Shown in pieces: positions 33,209 through 42,020 of a stretch of DNA of 64,000 nt (within the stretch, counting starts at the first letter, position 1; every line of letters begins with the position of its first letter). A program made the position numbers and the translations under genes. The stretch is from Burkholderia territorii. Lineage in GTDB: Bacteria > Pseudomonadota > Gammaproteobacteria > Burkholderiales > Burkholderiaceae. The notes below the pieces were generated by a model. The model saw nothing but the letters and a program-made list of their open reading frames with translations, made no database searches and had not been told where the DNA came from. The stretch lies in NCBI RefSeq assembly GCF_902833055.1, contig NZ_CADFEJ010000028.1:1-64000 (forward strand), written 5' to 3'.

Positions 33209-34546
33209 ATGACGACCTTCGATCTGAACCGCGGCGCGATCGCGCCGGTCGCCGACGAAATCGACGTCGTCGACCTGCGCGTGACGGGCACGATCCCGCC
33301 CGAACTCGACGGCACGTTGCTGCGCAACGGCCCGAACCCGCTGGGCGGCCGTTTCGACGGCAACGACGTGCTGTCGTGGTGGCCCGAAGCGGCGATGCTG
33401 CACGCGATCGCATTCGAACGCGGCCGCGCGGCCGGCTACCGGAACCGCTGGGCGCGCACGCGCCGCTGGGCCAATGTGCACGCGCCGAAACAGGCGCCGC
33501 ACCTGCCCGACACGAACCCGAACGTAAACGTCGTGCAGCACGCCGGCGAATTGCTCGCGCTGGCCGAAGGCGGCGCGCCGCTCGCGATCACGGCCGCGCT
33601 CGACACGTTCGGTGCGCCCGCGCGGCATCCCGCATTCGACGGCGCGATGACCGCGCATCCGAAGGTCGACCCGGTGACGGGCGAGCTGATCCTGTTTCGC
33701 GCGGACTGGCGCACGCCGTGGCTGCGCTACGGCGTCGCGGATGCGCACGGCGAGCAGCGCGTCGACCTCGCCGTCGACCTGCGCGCGCCGTCGATGATGC
33801 ACGACCTCGCGATCACCGAGACGCGCAGCCTGCTGCTCGACCTGAACGTCGGCTACGACTTCGCGATGCTGAAACAGGGGCACCGGATGCCGCTGCGCTG
33901 GCACGACGATCGCGACGCGCGGATCGGCGTGATCCCGCGTCACGGCGGCGATGTGCACTGGTTCGGCATCGAGCCGTGCTTCATCCAGCACGTCGTGAAC
34001 GCGTACGACTGCGACGCGTCGTGCATCGTGCTCGATGCGGTGCGCTATCCGTGGTTCCTGCGGCTCGACGCGCGCACGGGCCGCTTCGCCGACAACCCGG
34101 TCGGCGAGCTGTGGCGCTACGTGATCGATACCGCGAACGGGCTGATCGACGAGGGGCCGCTCGCCGACGGCGGCATCGAGCTGCCGCGCATCAACGAAAG
34201 CCGGACGGGCCGCCCGTACCGCTACCTGTATTCGGTCGAGCAACCGAACAACGCCGAGATGCGCGGCGTGATGCGTTTCGACCACGTGCGCGGCACGACG
34301 ACCCGTTACGCGGTGCCGGCCGGCGACCAGAACGGCGAGCCGGTGTTCGTGCCGCGCCCGGGCGGCACCGACGAGGACGACGGCTGGCTGCTGGTGATGG
34401 TCTATCGCGCGGCCACCGATACGAGCGATGTCGTGATCCTCGATGCGCGCGCGATCGACGCGGCGCCGGTCGCGACGGTGCACCTGCCGCGCCGCGTGCC
34501 GGCCGGATTCCACGGCGCCTGGGTGCCGCGCGAGCGCCGCGCGTGA
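33209..34546 (+). CDS. Carotenoid cleavage oxygenase / RPE65 family enzyme
   Basis: A 445-residue non-haem iron oxygenase of the carotenoid/lignostilbene dioxygenase family. The four histidine iron ligands of the seven-bladed propeller are seen in AHPKVD, MMHDLAIT, DVHWFGIEP and GFHGAW. The N-terminal NGPNPLGG loop is typical. Substrate may be an apocarotenoid or a stilbene; Burkholderia mostly do not make carotenoids, and no carotenoid synthesis gene is present here, which makes a plant-derived compound plausible. ATG at 33209 follows GACGGAG, 16 bases from the DUF2239 stop. Confidence 0.92.
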   Translation: MTTFDLNRGAIAPVADEIDVVDLRVTGTIPPELDGTLLRNGPNPLGGRFDGNDVLSWWPEAAMLHAIAFERGRAAGYRNRWARTRRWANVHAPKQAPHLPDTNPNVNVVQHAGELLALAEGGAPLAITAALDTFGAPARHPAFDGAMTAHPKVDPVTGELILFRADWRTPWLRYGVADAHGEQRVDLAVDLRAPSMMHDLAITETRSLLLDLNVGYDFAMLKQGHRMPLRWHDDRDARIGVIPRHGGDVHWFGIEPCFIQHVVNAYDCDASCIVLDAVRYPWFLRLDARTGRFADNPVGELWRYVIDTANGLIDEGPLADGGIELPRINESRTGRPYRYLYSVEQPNNAEMRGVMRFDHVRGTTTRYAVPAGDQNGEPVFVPRPGGTDEDDGWLLVMVYRAATDTSDVVILDARAIDAAPVATVHLPRRVPAGFHGAWVPRERRA

Positions 34547-34559
34547 CCGGCCGCGCGCG

Positions 34560-35726
34560 TCACTGCGCGCGCAGCGCGTCGACGATGTTCAGCCGCGCGG
34601 CGCGCATCGCCGGCAGGAAGCCGCCGACAAGGCCCATCACGAGCGAGAACAGCAGCGTCTTCGCGACGATCGCGGGCGTCAGCACAAAGCGGAACGACAG
34701 GTCGGAGAAAGTCTGGAAGTTGGTGGTCGAGAACGACGCGAACTCCATCAACGACGCGCACGCGAGCCCGGCGACGCCGCCGACGAAGCCGAGCAGCAGC
34801 GCCTCCAGCAGGAACGCGGCGAGCACGTTCGCGCGCTTGAAGCCGAGCGCGCGCAGCGTGCCGATCTCGGCGGTGCGGTTCGCGACCGATGCGTACATCG
34901 TGATCATCGCGCCGATCATCGCGGCGATCGAGAAGATCGTCGACAGCGTGATGCCGAGGATGTTGATGAAGGTCGACAGCGCCTTCGACTGGTCGCCGTA
35001 AAACGTCTGCTCGCGCTTCGCTTCGTCGGTCAGCCGCGGGTCGACGTCGATGTCGGCCTTGAAGCGCGCGAAGCCGTCGGCGCTCGGGATGCGCAGCACC
35101 ATCGACGAATAGCTGGTGCGCCGGAACGACTGCATCAGCTGGTCGACGTCGCCCCAGATCTCCGAATCGAAGCCGCTGCCGCCCGCGTCGAAGATGCCGA
35201 CGACGGTCCAGTCGCGCTGCGCGAAATGCAGGCGGTCGCCGAGCTGCGTGCCGCTGAAGCCTTTCGCGATCGCGCTGCCGACGACGATCTCCGACGAGCC
35301 CGGCGCGAACGGGCGACCGGCCACCAGCTTCACGCGCGGGCGCAGCGCGAGGCCGGCCGGCGACACGCCGCGGATCACGACGTTCGACGGCTTGCCGCTC
35401 GACGTCTTCACGAGCGAGATCAGCACGACGGCTTCCTTCGACACCCGCGGCCGGCCGTCGGGGCCGAGCGCCACGGCCGGATGCATCTCGAGCGCGTTGG
35501 CCTGCTGGTGGTCGATCGCGCTCTGGATCTCGGTTTCCGCGCCCTTGCGGATCACCACGACGTTGTCCGCTTCGCCGGTCGACACGAGCGTCTGCGTGAG
35601 ACCGGCGTCGAGCATCTGCACGGTCGCGAACACGAAGATCACCAGCGCCATCCCGCCCGCGGTGAGCGCGGTGGTGAGCCGGCGCGTCCACAGGTTGCGC
35701 GCGATGTAGGTGAGCGGAATCGTCAT
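34560..35726 (-). CDS. ABC transporter permease (MacB/FtsX/DevC type)
   Basis: A 388-residue permease with the MacB architecture: one N-terminal membrane helix, a large periplasmic domain (about 45-265) and three C-terminal helices; the FtsX domain has IGTLRALGFKRANVLAAFLLEALLLG and the tail FLPAMRAARLNIVDALRAQ. It does not carry its own ATPase domain. It lies 10 bases after the second permease gene (35737), and is the last of the four-gene exporter operon on the minus strand. Converges with the carotenoid-oxygenase gene with a 13-base gap. Confidence 0.92.
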   Translation of the reverse strand: MTIPLTYIARNLWTRRLTTALTAGGMALVIFVFATVQMLDAGLTQTLVSTGEADNVVVIRKGAETEIQSAIDHQQANALEMHPAVALGPDGRPRVSKEAVVLISLVKTSSGKPSNVVIRGVSPAGLALRPRVKLVAGRPFAPGSSEIVVGSAIAKGFSGTQLGDRLHFAQRDWTVVGIFDAGGSGFDSEIWGDVDQLMQSFRRTSYSSMVLRIPSADGFARFKADIDVDPRLTDEAKREQTFYGDQSKALSTFINILGITLSTIFSIAAMIGAMITMYASVANRTAEIGTLRALGFKRANVLAAFLLEALLLGFVGGVAGLACASLMEFASFSTTNFQTFSDLSFRFVLTPAIVAKTLLFSLVMGLVGGFLPAMRAARLNIVDALRAQ

Positions 35727-35736
35727 CGGCGGCCGC

Positions 35737-36891
35737 CTACCCGATCGCCCGCAGGCCTTCGACCACGCGCACGCGCGCCGCCTGCCACGCCGGCACGAGC
35801 GCGGCCGCGAGGCCGACCGCGACCGAGCACGCGGCCTGCAGCGCCAACGTTTCGGTCGACACCTTGAATACCGGGAAGATGCCGCCGGCGGCCTGCTTGA
35901 AGATGCTGGCGGCCGGCGGCGTCGCGAGCATCCCGAGCCCGCCGCCCGCCACCGCGATCACGACCGATTCGCCGAACACGATCATTGCGAGAAAGCCGGG
36001 GCCGAAGCCGAGCGCCTTGAGCGTCGCGTATTCGGCGGTGCGTTCGCGCGCGCTCATCGCCATCGCGTTGGCCATCACGGCCAGGATGATCAGGATCACC
36101 ACGAACGACACGACGCGGATCGCCGCGATGATCTGGTTCGACATCGCGACGAAGCCGAGCTGGAACGCCTGCTCGGTCTCGGTCAGCGTTTCGGCGAGCG
36201 AGTTCCTGAACACCGCGTCGACGTTGCGCGCGATCGCGGCGCCGTCGTCCGGATTCGCGACGCCGAGCACGAACACGCCGACCTGGTCGGCCTGCTTCGG
36301 CGTGCGCTTGCGCACCGTCTCGTTCAGGTAGTCCCAGTGGAACACCAGCTGGCGCGTGATCGTCGAGTCGTCGCGGCCGTCGAGGATGCCGCGCACGACG
36401 AAGTCCCACGTGCCCGGATAGATCGTGCCTTTCAGCGGAATCACGTCGCCGACCTTGAAGCCGAACTGCGTGGCGAGCTGGCGCCCGACGAGGCAGCCGC
36501 GCCGGTCGCGGTCGTAGTCGGCGCGCTGCTGCGCCGGCAGGATGAATTCCGGATACAGGTCGAGATAGTTCTCCGACACCGCGAAGCTCGCGAAGAAGTT
36601 CTTCGGGTCGCGGTAGATGCCGCCGAACCAGTTCGAGCGCACCACGGCGGTCACGCCGTCGACGCCGCGGATCCGGTTCTCGTAGCTGACGGGCAGCGGG
36701 AACACGAGCGAGATCGCGTTGCGCGTGACGAGCCGGCCGCTGGAGGCGGCGGCCGCGCCCGCGTACCACGCGTCGACGACGGTGTGCAGCAGCCCGAACG
36801 CCAGCACCGCGATGGTCAGCCCGAGCACGGTCAGCAGCGTGCGCAGCTGGTGCCGCAGCGCATTGCGCGCGATCAGCTTCAGCACGTACAT
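35737..36891 (-). CDS. ABC transporter permease (MacB/FtsX/DevC type)
   Basis: A 384-residue paralog of the following permease: N-terminal helix ALRHQLRTLLTVLGLTIAVLAFG, periplasmic domain with YPEFILPAQQRADYDRDRRGCLVGRQLA, and C-terminal FtsX helices with RTAEYATLKALGFGPGFLAMIVFGES. Two different permeases next to each other suggest a heterodimeric transmembrane unit. ATG at 36891, 18 bases after the ATPase gene stop on the minus strand. Confidence 0.92.
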   Translation of the reverse strand: MYVLKLIARNALRHQLRTLLTVLGLTIAVLAFGLLHTVVDAWYAGAAAASSGRLVTRNAISLVFPLPVSYENRIRGVDGVTAVVRSNWFGGIYRDPKNFFASFAVSENYLDLYPEFILPAQQRADYDRDRRGCLVGRQLATQFGFKVGDVIPLKGTIYPGTWDFVVRGILDGRDDSTITRQLVFHWDYLNETVRKRTPKQADQVGVFVLGVANPDDGAAIARNVDAVFRNSLAETLTETEQAFQLGFVAMSNQIIAAIRVVSFVVILIILAVMANAMAMSARERTAEYATLKALGFGPGFLAMIVFGESVVIAVAGGGLGMLATPPAASIFKQAAGGIFPVFKVSTETLALQAACSVAVGLAAALVPAWQAARVRVVEGLRAIG

Positions 36892-36909
36892 CGCGCGCGC
36901 TCCTGTCCG

Positions 36910-37617
36910 TCAGACGGCGTGCCCACCGATCAGTTCCCCTTTTTCCAGATGCACGAGCGAGCGCGCGGCGGCAGCCGCGTGCGCATCGTGGGTCACCATG
37001 ATGATCGTCTTGCCGAGCTCGGCGTTCATCCGCTGCAGCATCGCGAGCACGTCGGTGGCCGATGCGCGGTCGAGGTCGCCGGTCGGTTCGTCGGCGACGA
37101 TCAGCACCGGATCGGTGATCAACGCGCGCGCGATCGCGACGCGCTGCTGCTGGCCGCCCGACAGCTCGGACGGGTAATGGCTCGTGCGGTCGCCGAGATT
37201 CACCATGTCGAGCACCAGCTCGACGCGCTCGCGGCGTTCGCGGCGCGACAGGTGCGTGAGCATCAGCGGCAGCTCGACGTTCTCGAACGCGGTGAGCACG
37301 GGCATCAGGTTGTAGAACTGGAAGATGAAGCCGACGTTCGCCGCGCGCCATTCGGCCAGTTGCGCTTCCTCGAGCCGCGAGATGTCGAGGCCGCCCACGC
37401 GCAGCTCGCCGCTGTCGGGCCGGTCGATGCCGGCAACGAGGTTGAGCAGCGTGCTCTTGCCCGAACCCGACGGCCCCATCAGCGCGACGAAGTCGCCTTC
37501 GCCGATGTCGAGCGTGATGTCGGTCAGCACCGGCACGACCTGGTTGCCGCGCCGGTACGACTTCGCGACGTGGCTGAGCTCGACGAGCGGCGGCGCGGCG
37601 TCGTTCACGCGCGCCAC
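36910..37617 (-). CDS. ABC transporter ATP-binding protein (LolD/MacB type)
   Basis: A 235-residue nucleotide-binding subunit. Walker A GPSGSGKST, Q-loop FIFQFYNLMPVLTAFENVELPL, signature ELSGGQQQRVAIARAL, Walker B LIVADEPTGDLD and H-loop VTHDAHAA are all intact, and the sequence is of the LolD/MacB lipoprotein/macrolide exporter class. GTG at 37617 is the start; the gap to the adaptor gene stop is one base, so translation is coupled. Energises the two downstream permeases. Confidence 0.95.
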   Translation of the reverse strand: MARVNDAAPPLVELSHVAKSYRRGNQVVPVLTDITLDIGEGDFVALMGPSGSGKSTLLNLVAGIDRPDSGELRVGGLDISRLEEAQLAEWRAANVGFIFQFYNLMPVLTAFENVELPLMLTHLSRRERRERVELVLDMVNLGDRTSHYPSELSGGQQQRVAIARALITDPVLIVADEPTGDLDRASATDVLAMLQRMNAELGKTIIMVTHDAHAAAAARSLVHLEKGELIGGHAV

Positions 37618-37618
37618 G

Positions 37619-38824
37619 CTACTTCTTCGCGACGGCCACTTTCGCGCCGTCCTGCAGTTTCGCGCCCGGCGCGAGCACGACCGTGTCGCCGGGCTTCACG
37701 CCGCGGATCGCGACGAGCTCGCCGATCCGCGCGCCTCGGGTCACCGGCACGGTGTGCACGGTGTCGTCCTGCACGACGAACACGACCGGCCGGCCGTCGC
37801 GCTCGACCACCGCGCTCGCCTGCACGGCGGTCACCGGCTGCCGGTCCTGCGGCGACGCGGGCTTCGACAGGAACGCGATCTTCGCGCTCATGTCGGGCAG
37901 CACGCGCTCGTCGCGGTCGACGAAGCGCACCTTCACGAGCACCGTCGCCTTCGAGCGGTCGACGGTCGGCACGATGCGCGACACGCGGCCCGCGAAGCGC
38001 ATGTCGGGCAGCGCGTCGAGCTGGATCTCGCACGGCTGCTCCGTGCGGATCTTCGCGATGTTCGATTCGGCCACGTCTGCCTCGACTTCGAGCGTGTCCA
38101 TGTCGGCGATCGTCACGACCGCGCCCTTGCTGTCCGACGCGGACGAGAACGGCGTGATGTTGTCGCCGACGTTCGCGTGCTTTGCCAGCACGATGCCGTC
38201 GAATGGCGCGCGGATCACCGTCTGGTCGACCGCGACCTGCGCGGCTTGCGCATTGGCTTCGGCGGATGCGATCGCGGCCTCGTCGCTGTTGACCGACGCG
38301 CGCGCCTTGTTCACGCGGGCCGTGTCGATGTCGAGTTGCGCGGCCGGCACCGCGCCCTTCGGCGCGAGCGCGGCAGTGCGGCGCAGCGCGATTTCGGCGT
38401 CCTTCAGCTCCGCCTGCGCGACGCCGAGGTTCGCGCGGGAGACCTGCACCTGCGCGCGCGCCTGCGCCAGCGACGCCTGCACGTCGCGGCTTTCGAGCCG
38501 CGCGATGATCTCGTCCTTCTTCACGCGCGTGCCTTCCAGCACGCCGAGCCATTCGACGCGCCCCTGGCCCTTCGACGCGACCGCGGCCTTGCGCTGCGGC
38601 ACGACGTAGCCGGTCGCGTTGAGCTGGGTGTCGTTCTGGTACGGGTAGGCGGACGTGACGGCGGTCGTGTCGACCGTCGGGCGGCCGGTGAGCGCCAGCA
38701 CGGCGACGATCGCGGCGATGACGAGCGCGGCTGCGACCGCAAAGCGGACCCACCGGCGCCGGCGTGGCGCGGGCGCGATCGGACGCCGGTCGATTTTCAG
38801 TTTGTCCAGATTGTGATCGGGCAA
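37619..38824 (-). CDS. Periplasmic adaptor (HlyD/RND membrane-fusion family) of ABC exporter
   Basis: A 401-residue membrane-fusion protein: a cytoplasmic N-terminus, one membrane helix (about 23-43), a barrel-sandwich/lipoyl half (TGYVVPQRKAAVASKGQGRVEWLGVLEGTRVKKDEIIARLE), a coiled-coil hairpin (about 105-195), the second lipoyl half (DQTVIRAPFDGIVLAKHANVGD) and a C-terminal beta-barrel. TTG at 38824 is taken as start with AAGGCG upstream; the frame is open further left without adaptor similarity. First gene of a four-gene exporter; no TolC-type outer-membrane factor is encoded here. Confidence 0.88.
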   Translation of the reverse strand: MPDHNLDKLKIDRRPIAPAPRRRRWVRFAVAAALVIAAIVAVLALTGRPTVDTTAVTSAYPYQNDTQLNATGYVVPQRKAAVASKGQGRVEWLGVLEGTRVKKDEIIARLESRDVQASLAQARAQVQVSRANLGVAQAELKDAEIALRRTAALAPKGAVPAAQLDIDTARVNKARASVNSDEAAIASAEANAQAAQVAVDQTVIRAPFDGIVLAKHANVGDNITPFSSASDSKGAVVTIADMDTLEVEADVAESNIAKIRTEQPCEIQLDALPDMRFAGRVSRIVPTVDRSKATVLVKVRFVDRDERVLPDMSAKIAFLSKPASPQDRQPVTAVQASAVVERDGRPVVFVVQDDTVHTVPVTRGARIGELVAIRGVKPGDTVVLAPGAKLQDGAKVAVAKK

Positions 38825-39192
38825 TTTGGGCGCCTTGCGACGGCGGCGGTCTCGGAACCGGCCGCGTCCGGTTGGGGACGGAAGGAGGCCAGTATAGCGT
38901 CGCCGCGACGCGCGCGAGAGCCGGTTCGCCGGATGATCGACGCATGCCGGGCGGCGCGTCGCGCGGGCCCGAAACCGGCGCCCCCGGGGAAACCCGAAGG
39001 ATGCAAGCCGCATGTCAACTCGTCGTGCGGGAGCGGCGTTATGGAGCCAGTGCATCAGCATTTGCCGACGCGGAATGGCGACAGCCGGCCCGTCCGGCGG
39101 CGACCGGCGACCCGGCGCGGCTGATGTTCCGATGCGGATGCCTCGCATCTCTTACCGGTACGTTTGACTTTTTCTCCGCTAAAGGAAGAACA
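38825..39192. other. Divergent intergenic region between exporter operon and small secreted-protein gene
   Basis: This 368-base stretch lacks a supported gene. On the minus strand a TATACT box (38891-38896) could serve the exporter operon, without a good -35. On the plus strand, TTGACT at about 39164 is close to the next gene's ribosome binding site (AAAGGAAG, 39181-39188), too close for a normal promoter of that gene. Confidence 0.35.
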
Positions 39193-39426
39193 ATGAAGAA
39201 GACGCTCGCTTCGATCATGACCGCAGCATTCGCTCTCGCATCGGTTTCGGCATTCGCACAGGCGTCGGCGCCGGCAGCCGACGCAATGGCTCCCGCTTCC
39301 GCACCGATGAAGAAGGATCACAGCAAGCCGAAGCACCAGCTGAAGCACCACGGCTCGAAGAAGGGCCAGGCGAAGGCTGCGGCTGCATCGGCAGCTGGCA
39401 CGAACGACGCAGGCGCGCAGAACTAA
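39193..39426 (+). CDS. Small secreted Lys/His/Ala-rich protein
   Basis: A 77-residue protein with a clear signal peptide (about 1-22, ending SAFAQA) and a mature part rich in alanine, lysine and histidine (MKKDHSKPKHQLKHHGSKKGQ), with no hydrophobic core. It resembles small periplasmic acid-shock-like or PsiF-like proteins only in composition; no family is recognised. AAAGGAAG lies 5-12 bases upstream of the ATG. A terminator follows 42 bases after the stop, so it is monocistronic. Confidence 0.8.
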   Translation: MKKTLASIMTAAFALASVSAFAQASAPAADAMAPASAPMKKDHSKPKHQLKHHGSKKGQAKAAAASAAGTNDAGAQN

Positions 39427-39467
39427 GCACGCTTCGCCGGGGCCGGCGCTGCCGGCCGCCCGTCGTG

Positions 39468-39505
39468 AAACCCCGCACGCTTCGGCCTGCGGGGTTTTGT
39501 TTTTT
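39468..39505 (+). terminator. Rho-independent terminator after small secreted-protein gene
   Basis: 10-bp stem (39468-39477 with 39488-39497) and a T-rich tail TTTTGTTTTTT to 39505, directly against the stop codon of the convergent Mut7-C gene. Confidence 0.9.
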
Positions 39506-40272
39506 CAGGCGCCGGCCACGTCCGGAACGTCGGGGGCACCGGGCGGCGGCGCGCGCATCGCATCGACCACCGCGCGCATGCGCCGCCAGTGCGATCCCTC
39601 CCAGAACACCCGCCGGCACACGTCGCACGCGGCAAAGCGCCGGTGCCGCTGCTGGACACCGGCCGGCACGCGCGGTGCGGCGTCCGCCGCGTCGAGCGCG
39701 TGCAGCGGCGCGTTGCAGCGCAGGCATAGCCGGAACGGCCGCATGTGCGGCGCGAGATCGAGCCGCACGAACAGCTCGCGCAATTGCGCGTCCGGCTGCT
39801 GTGCATGCAGGTAGCAGCCGCGCACGACCGCGCGGCGCTTCAGGAGCTCGCGGTCGCGCGTCAGCACGATCCGGTTTTCGCGGGACGCGAGCGCGACGAG
39901 TTCGTCGTCGCGGTAATGATTGTCGTAGCATGTGTCGAAGCCGGCCAGGCGCAGCAGCTGCGCAAGGCCGCCGAGGTGCGCGTCGGCGACGAAGCGCCAG
40001 CGGTCCGGTTGCGGCAGCGCTGGCGCGGCCGAAGGCTGCGCGCGCTGCGGATGGATGTCGACGCGGTCGCCGTCGCCGAGCGGCCGGTCGAGGGCAGACG
40101 GCGCGCCGTTCACGCAAAGTCGGCCGATCTCCGTATGCGGAACGCCGAGCGCCTCGATCGCGTGCTTGAGCGTCGCGTCGGCCGCAAACGCATGCGCGAA
40201 CGCGCGTTCTCGCCGGGGGCGAGCGAGAAACGCGTTCAGTTCGCCGTGGAAGCGGAAGGTCGCGGTCGCCAT
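39505..40272 (-). CDS. Mut7-C RNase-fold protein with N-terminal ubiquitin-like domain
   Basis: A 255-residue protein with two parts. Residues 1-80 are a ThiS/MoaD-like Mut7-C ubiquitin domain (FHGELNAFLA, GVPHTEIG, GDRVDIHP). Residues about 92-240 are the Mut7-C PIN-like RNase domain: FVADAHLGGLAQLLRLAGFDT, the acidic DDELV and LTRDRELL, and a zinc-ribbon of paired cysteines (CLRCN and CDVCRRVFW). The active-site aspartates of the PIN fold are retained. The RNA target is unknown in bacteria. ATG at 40272; divergent from the dehydrogenase gene. Confidence 0.9.
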   Translation of the reverse strand: MATATFRFHGELNAFLARPRRERAFAHAFAADATLKHAIEALGVPHTEIGRLCVNGAPSALDRPLGDGDRVDIHPQRAQPSAAPALPQPDRWRFVADAHLGGLAQLLRLAGFDTCYDNHYRDDELVALASRENRIVLTRDRELLKRRAVVRGCYLHAQQPDAQLRELFVRLDLAPHMRPFRLCLRCNAPLHALDAADAAPRVPAGVQQRHRRFAACDVCRRVFWEGSHWRRMRAVVDAMRAPPPGAPDVPDVAGA

Positions 40273-40368
40273 GCGCGCAGTATCGCACCGCGCCCGCCCG
40301 GCTGCCGGGCCTGCAGGCCGCCGCCATCTGTGTTTAACTCCCCGCTTCACGAGTCGAAGGAGCGGGAA

Positions 40369-41238
40369 ATGGATCTCGGATTTATCGGACTGGGCGAAAT
40401 GGGGCAGGCGATCGCGACGAACCTGCTGAAGGCGGGGCACGCCGTGCGGGTCTGGAACCGGTCGCGCGAGCGCGCCGAGCCGCTTGCCGCGCTCGGCGCA
40501 CAGATCGTCGCGACGCCGGCCGACGCGTTTCGCGGCGATGCCGTGTTCTCGATGCTCGCCGACGACGCGGCCGCGCGCGAAGTATTCGACGACGCGCTGC
40601 TCGAGCAGGCGCCGCGCGGCCTGATTCACGTGAACATGGCGACCGTGTCGGTCGCGCTCGCCGAGTCGCTCGCGCACGCGCATGCGTCGCGCGGCCTCGC
40701 GTACGTCGCCGCGCCCGTGATGGGGCGCCCGGACGTCGCCGCCGCCGCGCGCCTGACGATCATGGCAGGCGGCCCGGCCGAGGCGATCGACCGCGTGCAG
40801 CCGCTGTTCGACGCGATCGGCCAGAAGACCTGGCGGTTCGGCTCGCTGCCGCAGCATGCGAACGTCGCGAAGATCGCGGCGAATTTCACGCTCGCATCGG
40901 CGATCGAGACGCTCGGCGAGGCGTCCGCGCTGCTCGGCGCGCACGGCGTCGCGATGCGCGATTTCCTCGACGTGATCACGAACAGCGTGTTCCCGGGGCC
41001 GGTCTACTCAGGCTACGGCGCAATGATCGCCGAGCGCAGCTACGAACCCGCGCGTTTCAAGGCGCGCCTCGGGCTGAAGGACGTGCGGCTCGCGCTGCAG
41101 GCCGGCGACGCCGCGTCGGTCCCGCTGCCGGTGGCGAGCGTCGTGCGCGACAGCCTGCTCGATGCGCTCGCGCACGGCGGCGGCGAGCAGGATTTCGCGG
41201 TGCTCGGTGAAGTCGCGCTGCGGCGCGCGGGCCGCTGA
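40369..41238 (+). CDS. NAD(P)-dependent beta-hydroxyacid dehydrogenase family protein
   Basis: A 289-residue enzyme of the 3-hydroxyisobutyrate/6-phosphogluconate-like dehydrogenase family. The Rossmann motif GFIGLGEMGQAIATNL opens the chain; the substrate loop APVMGRPDVA and the catalytic lysine region NVAKIAANF follow; the C-terminal helical domain is complete. Resembles succinic-semialdehyde/glyoxylate reductase-type members, but the substrate is not fixed by sequence. AAGGAGCGGGAA precedes the ATG. The LysE exporter gene follows 71 bases later. Confidence 0.92.
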   Translation: MDLGFIGLGEMGQAIATNLLKAGHAVRVWNRSRERAEPLAALGAQIVATPADAFRGDAVFSMLADDAAAREVFDDALLEQAPRGLIHVNMATVSVALAESLAHAHASRGLAYVAAPVMGRPDVAAAARLTIMAGGPAEAIDRVQPLFDAIGQKTWRFGSLPQHANVAKIAANFTLASAIETLGEASALLGAHGVAMRDFLDVITNSVFPGPVYSGYGAMIAERSYEPARFKARLGLKDVRLALQAGDAASVPLPVASVVRDSLLDALAHGGGEQDFAVLGEVALRRAGR

Positions 41239-41309
41239 GCCGGCGCGGGACAGACGCACCGCGCGCGCGGCATAATCGACGTTTCGTTTTTCTTTCGGTC
41301 GGGGTGGTG

Positions 41310-41951
41310 ATGAACCTGCATACGTGGTGGCTTTTCGTGGCGACGGTGTTCGTCGTGTCGGCGATTCCGGGGCCGAACATGCTGCTCGTGATGACGCACG
41401 GCGCGCGGCACGGGCTGCGGCGTTCGGCGTGGACGATGGCCGGTTGTCTCGCCGCGCTGGTGCTGATGCTGTCGGTGTCGGCGGCGGGCCTCGGTGCCGT
41501 GCTCGAGGCATGGCCGGCGATGTTCAACACGTTGCGCTTCGCGGGCGCGGCCTACCTGATCTATCTCGGCGTGAAGGCGTGGCGCGCGCGGGTCGACGAC
41601 GAGCAGGCTGTGGCCGACGTCGATGCCGTGTCGCGCCAGGTCACGTCGGCATCGCGCGGGGCGCTGTTTCGCAACGGTTTCCTGGTCGCGGGCAGCAACC
41701 CGAAGGCGATCCTGTTCGCGGCCGCGCTGCTGCCGCAGTTCATCAACGCGTCCGAGCCGACGCTGCCCCAGTTCGGCATCCTCGTCGTCACGTTCGCGGT
41801 GATCGAGGTCAGCTGGTATCTCGTCTACGCGTCGTTCGGCACGCGCATCGGCGCGACACTGAAGAGCCAGAGCGTCGCGAAGATCTTCAACCGGCTGACG
41901 GGCGGCATCTTCGTCGGTTTCGGTGCGATGATGGCGCTGGTCCGTCACTGA
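41310..41951 (+). CDS. LysE/RhtB family amino-acid exporter
   Basis: A 213-residue, six-helix inner-membrane exporter of the LysE/RhtB superfamily. It has the conserved VSAIPGPNMLLVMTHGARHG at helix 1, YLIYLGVKAWRAR, and FRNGFLVAGSNPKAILFAAALLPQF in the middle. Homologs export homoserine, threonine, leucine or other amino acids. ATG at 41310 with GGGGTGG close upstream. Followed by the degenerate repeat block. Confidence 0.93.
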   Translation: MNLHTWWLFVATVFVVSAIPGPNMLLVMTHGARHGLRRSAWTMAGCLAALVLMLSVSAAGLGAVLEAWPAMFNTLRFAGAAYLIYLGVKAWRARVDDEQAVADVDAVSRQVTSASRGALFRNGFLVAGSNPKAILFAAALLPQFINASEPTLPQFGILVVTFAVIEVSWYLVYASFGTRIGATLKSQSVAKIFNRLTGGIFVGFGAMMALVRH

Positions 41952-42020
41952 TTTTTGTCTCGGCGGCCGCTGAGGTCGCCGAGGCCGCCACGGGTTGCCG
42001 CACGCCCCGCGCCTCGTCAG

